Below are positions 60,038 through 64,000 of a stretch of 64,000 bases of DNA, piece by piece. Made by a program: the position numbers and the translations under genes. Positions within the stretch are counted from its first letter, which is position 1. Each line of letters starts with the position of its first letter. This stretch comes from Apteryx mantelli. Its lineage: Eukaryota > Chordata > Aves > Apterygiformes > Apterygidae. A model generated the notes under the pieces. That model ran no database searches, was not told the DNA's origin, and worked only from the letters and a program-made list of their open reading frames with translations. The stretch covers positions 124,960,183-125,024,182 of the forward strand of contig NC_089978.1 in assembly GCF_036417845.1 (NCBI RefSeq), given 5' to 3'.

Positions 60038-63000
60038 CTAAAACATAAATAGGATAAAAGTACTAGTAAAGGGAGCACAAACAGTTTTTTGAAAAACAAA
60101 GCCCACTCTGATACAGCAATATGGACTCTGAGACTAAATAGAAGTCAGGCCTGATACAGTCTTATCTATACTTTTTATACTATTTAAAAAAAGAAAAAAA
60201 AGAGATAATTCTACCTAAATATTAGGAAATGGGCAGAAGGAGAAAAAAAACAACCTTAAAATGTGTCATAATTTCCATACGTAATTTTATGCATACTGAC
60301 AAAATATGTTCTAGCCAGGCAGACCAGTTCAGCGTTTAGGAGGAGAGAACCTGTCTGATCTCTATGAGGTACATGCTGGAGAAAGAACCAGTGGTACAGA
60401 AAATAAAGCACCAGTAACACAAAAACAGCTTTACCATTGATATTACTGTAGCCGAGTTGTCACATTTTAACTGGACAAATTCAGACTAACCATTCTTCTG
60501 ATGTTTATTTTTCTAGCTGCTAATGTTATATTTAGGAAATTTGGATGACATAAGTAAGTGAGGTACTTTAACTGATTTTGAGTCAGTTATGTCGCTCTTT
60601 AAAAAATAAACTTTTTCTTCAGTGCCAATATGTCTTCTTACTTACTTTTTTTTTTTTAAATGGTAGATGGACCCCTTAGCTTGCCAAAGTGGAGGATCTA
60701 TCAGTGTTTCCATCATAAAACACTATTTTCTAAAGACTATATAACTTGTCTGTTAAAATTCAGTTTGGCCTGAAGCCCGGAATACAAATTTTTATCTCCA
60801 AAAGGAACTGTTTTTGCTTCAAGTTTAAAAGCAGCGAGGAAGAGTAAGGAGGGGGAAAAAAACAAAAACAAAAAAACCAATGCTTATACAGCCAAAGGTC
60901 TCTGCACTCTAGTGTATGGCTTAAATAAGCATACATATTACATGCTTTTACAGACTGAACCTTCCTTAACCATCCCAGCTTACAGCACCTTTTTTCCAAA
61001 TCAATCTTCCTGTGAAATTATGCTAGTAATCCTGTCCAAAGGGAGCTTCACACCATCTTGTCAAAATTTCAACACACCAATGAAGTCACTAATCTACAGG
61101 TGCACTGCTCCTGCTATCACAAAGGCAGCAGGATTCGGTGAGAACCCATTTCTCTTGTGTGTGTATGTTTGTGCGTACACACACGCACAGATATTCTGTG
61201 CTTGCAAGATTAAGCCAAAACAGAACAAAAGAACAGATCAAAGGGGCAATAAAAGAAGTTATTTATTTGACTCTCTCAAACAACTTGCCTGTGGCAAAAA
61301 ACAAAAATAAACAAAGAAAACAGTCAAAGCTATACACCAAAACCATCACAATGTCTTCAAAGGGCTAACAGAGGAAAAGATTTTTTATTTTTTTTAAGAT
61401 ATGTGCACGTTTATTTCTCTTTTGTTAGCTTTAAAGCAAAAAGGTCAACCTATTTTCTGTAAGAACCAGTCAAGGACAAAGCATTTTCATGTCAACTCAA
61501 GCAAATTAGGTTTTCCAAGACCATTAACAGGCCTTCTGGTTTAAATTTTCTGGTCCCATAAACAGGCATATTTGGTTTCCTGTCATAGTCACCCAGCTGA
61601 TGAACTCAAATCTCAAAACACACAGCTTTCCCCCACCCACCCCCAGCCAAACTTTCCTTCCTTTAATCTGTCTTTTCTCCTAGGACTGCACTCTACTGGC
61701 GCTCAGGATGACCTGCTGTGTGCTTTGCACTCCTCTCGTGTTCTCTCTCTGTGAGCAAGGCAAGGACCTCCTCTTCTGGGGCCTCTCAGTGGCTTCTGCA
61801 GTTCTGAGGGCTCCAGTTACTGAGCAGATGCTCTAGCTGAGAGGCAGCCACCTGCTCTTTCAGAGCAGCCTCTGAAAAGGAAATGCCTGCTGCCAAATCC
61901 CAACAGCCACAGCACAGGCATGGAGGTAATTCACTATAAAAGACTTATTTGGCATTTACTATCTCAGCGTCTGAAGCAGGAAGACATGTTAAGCTTAACA
62001 GCAGCAGAGCACACTTTGGTTGGTTTGTAACTTCAGCACACTGCTCATCACTTGACTGAAGAGCTTACCAGAGCACTTTGCAGCTCCATACAGGTATTAT
62101 AATAGGGGAGAAAAGAGCTCACCACCTGCAAAAGCCAAACATCAGTGTAGCAGGATAGCAGCTAATATCTGCAGGGCTCATCTACTTTGCAAACTCTGGC
62201 CATTTAATTCCAGAAAAAGATGCTGACAAGATCCATCTGGAAAGCTGGTAGAGCTTAAGTAACCCAGAAAGTGTGACTAGCAGGTGGTACCTGTGCAATG
62301 AGCCATTTCAGCTCGTTAGTTCTGAGCTAATCAGGTAGTACAGCTGAGGATGCAACAAGCTCCAGTGAAACTTAGCTTCAGTCAAGCCTTCTGGGATATG
62401 GGAGAGTGTCAGAGAGCCAAGACTTCCAGTTAATGAGGGTTCACACTGCTGCAGCTTAGCTCTGTATCTGTGGTTCAAGTTGCTTACAAACTACTGATTA
62501 AATAAACGAAGCTTGCAAGCTACTCTTAATCATTTCCTAATTAAGAAAACAAGCAAACAAAAAGAAAAATCCACAAAATCAGGCTCAAGGAAGTTAAATG
62601 CAAAAATCTATTTGTGGAACCCTGAAGTTGTGAACTCTAAATGAAAAACTACAAAGGTAATTTTTTCTTGCAGTATTAAGTCAGCCACATTACATATGTG
62701 GTATTTTCTCTTCTTGTTTTCCTTAGTAAATAGAAGCTTTCTCTATTAGTATTAATGCATACTATAAAACATACAAGCTGTGCTCCATGGCTGAATTAGC
62801 ATTGAGTTAATATTTAGTATGGTATACACTAATTCAAGCAGTTAGTATTTTGTTCGCTATATACTATAGTCTCATCTACATATTTACTGGTGTGCAATAA
62901 GTAAACATGATAATTCTTTATCATTTCCTCTGGAGCACTGTGTTTACTATGCCTGCTCTGAGCACACTTGTTCCTGTCGTCATTAATTCAATTGTTCTTG

Positions 63001-64000
63001 CAGTCAAATTCAAAGTGAAACGAGGGAAAGGAATTACTGTTGACTCCTAATCTACCTTCAAACTGATTTATGCCACTGACAGACTTCTGCCAAAGCAATG
63101 CTGAAGAATCCCTGACACCTTCTCTCTGAAAGAACTCTTTAAGATTGCCCTTCTAAAATATATTTATGTTTTTCAAGCAAAAGTGTGATCTGTTTGAAGC
63201 TGCCTATCCCTGCAAGCAACATGTTCTGACAACAGCAAACTACTTTGAGTGTGTAAATCTGCATTTGAAGAGCAACAAAGGCCAAAGAAAGCAATGTATA
63301 AATATGAAGTTGAGAAAGATATCCACTGCAGTCATAGGGCAGTATTTAAAAAAAGTTAACTTTAGTTCAGCAGACCTGTGCCCCTCTTAAGTCCATAAAA
63401 AGGAAGAAGAGACTTCCTCCCCGAGTGAGTCAGAGTACAAAGGATTATACTTCTGCTCTGAAACACCACCTGGAAAAGCCCAGGTTCATCCACTCTCATG
63501 TTTGAGTCCAGAGTGGGACTGTGACTCAGAGTGCCTTGGTTTACACTGCAAATCAGTCCTTTGGGATGAAACTAAACCAAAAGATGTGCTTCAGAAATTC
63601 ACTTAATGCTTCCCACCAACAGTCATTTGGTACATGGGGCCAGACTAGACCTAGTTCAAAATAAAATTCCCTGAAACATGCATTGTGAGGATGCTGGCTC
63701 CTGAGCACCGGCTGTATTACTCAACAGGTCCGATCTTGTGGTAGCTAAGCTGCTAATATAAATGTAACCATTGTCTCTAGGACACTGGACAGCACAAAGA
63801 GAACTCTTTCAAGACTAAAATCATCCTCTGTAAATTGCTCTCAGAGTATGCTCAAAGGTGTAAATGCCACATTACCATTTTTCAATAGACTAGATGCTTC
63901 GAGAATCTCAAATCTGACTTCAGTAATCATAAAAGGGAGGATCTCCAAAAGCTGCTCAGTAAGAAGCCTCAGGAAATCAGGTTTCTGTGAGATTTACTGT
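60038..64000 (-). other. ALCAM: ALCAM intron 3 (partial)
   Basis: Non-coding sequence upstream of exon 4, running off the window. I searched the minus strand for D1 motifs (the VCML cysteine strand, the YTLSI strand, the KWKYEK segment) and found none, so exon 3 lies outside. It contains T-rich and AAAAC-type simple sequence (about 60650-60660, 60855-60880, 61380-61400). Confidence 0.85.

Noticed and set aside
60038-64000. Search for ALCAM exon 3 or exon 2 on the minus strand
   Set aside because: None of the D1 motifs were found, and the open frames here are short and match no ALCAM sequence.
1-64000. CRISPR arrays, operons, tRNA, rRNA, prokaryotic mobile elements
   Set aside because: No spaced direct repeats, cloverleaf sequences or bacterial gene organisation. 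The window is vertebrate genomic DNA.

Overview
The window is vertebrate nuclear DNA, most likely avian. It is AT-rich, has small exons flanked by GT/AG splice sites, contains only a few old CR1-like repeat relics, and has no prokaryotic features. Two genes are recognisable, and both are cut by the window edges. They lie tail to tail (convergent), the same arrangement as CBLB and ALCAM on human chromosome 3q13.

Left edge (1 to about 2.7 kb, + strand): the last intron, terminal coding exon and 3' UTR of CBLB, an E3 ubiquitin ligase. The exon encodes the proline-rich segment, the C-terminal UBA domain and the stop codon.

Middle (about 2.7 to 29 kb): intergenic DNA with no intact gene. It holds simple repeats, a perfect 22-bp minisatellite (26351-26556), one convincing CR1-type relic, and two minus-strand stretches (about 9.2-9.83 kb and 15.3-17.0 kb) that read like a decayed protein-coding sequence I cannot identify. 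A CpG-rich block lies at about 28.9-29.08 kb.

Right part (about 29.1 to 64 kb, - strand): ALCAM (CD166; SC1/BEN/DM-GRASP in chicken), from the 3' UTR back to exon 4 in human-like numbering. Twelve coding exons plus one UTR-only exon can be placed to the base, and all phases join. The exons give 450 continuous codons: immunoglobulin domains D2 to D5, a 39-bp stalk exon, the transmembrane segment and the short tail ending KSEA. Signal peptide and D1 exons lie beyond the right edge. Intron 11 appears to use a GC donor.

The two proteins act in separate pathways, CBLB inside the cell in receptor down-regulation and ALCAM at the surface in adhesion and CD6 binding. Their adjacency is conserved synteny, not an operon. 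I found no convincing new multi-gene system. The best leads are the unidentified coding relic, the GC-AG intron, the minisatellite and two intragenic or intergenic CpG-rich patches.
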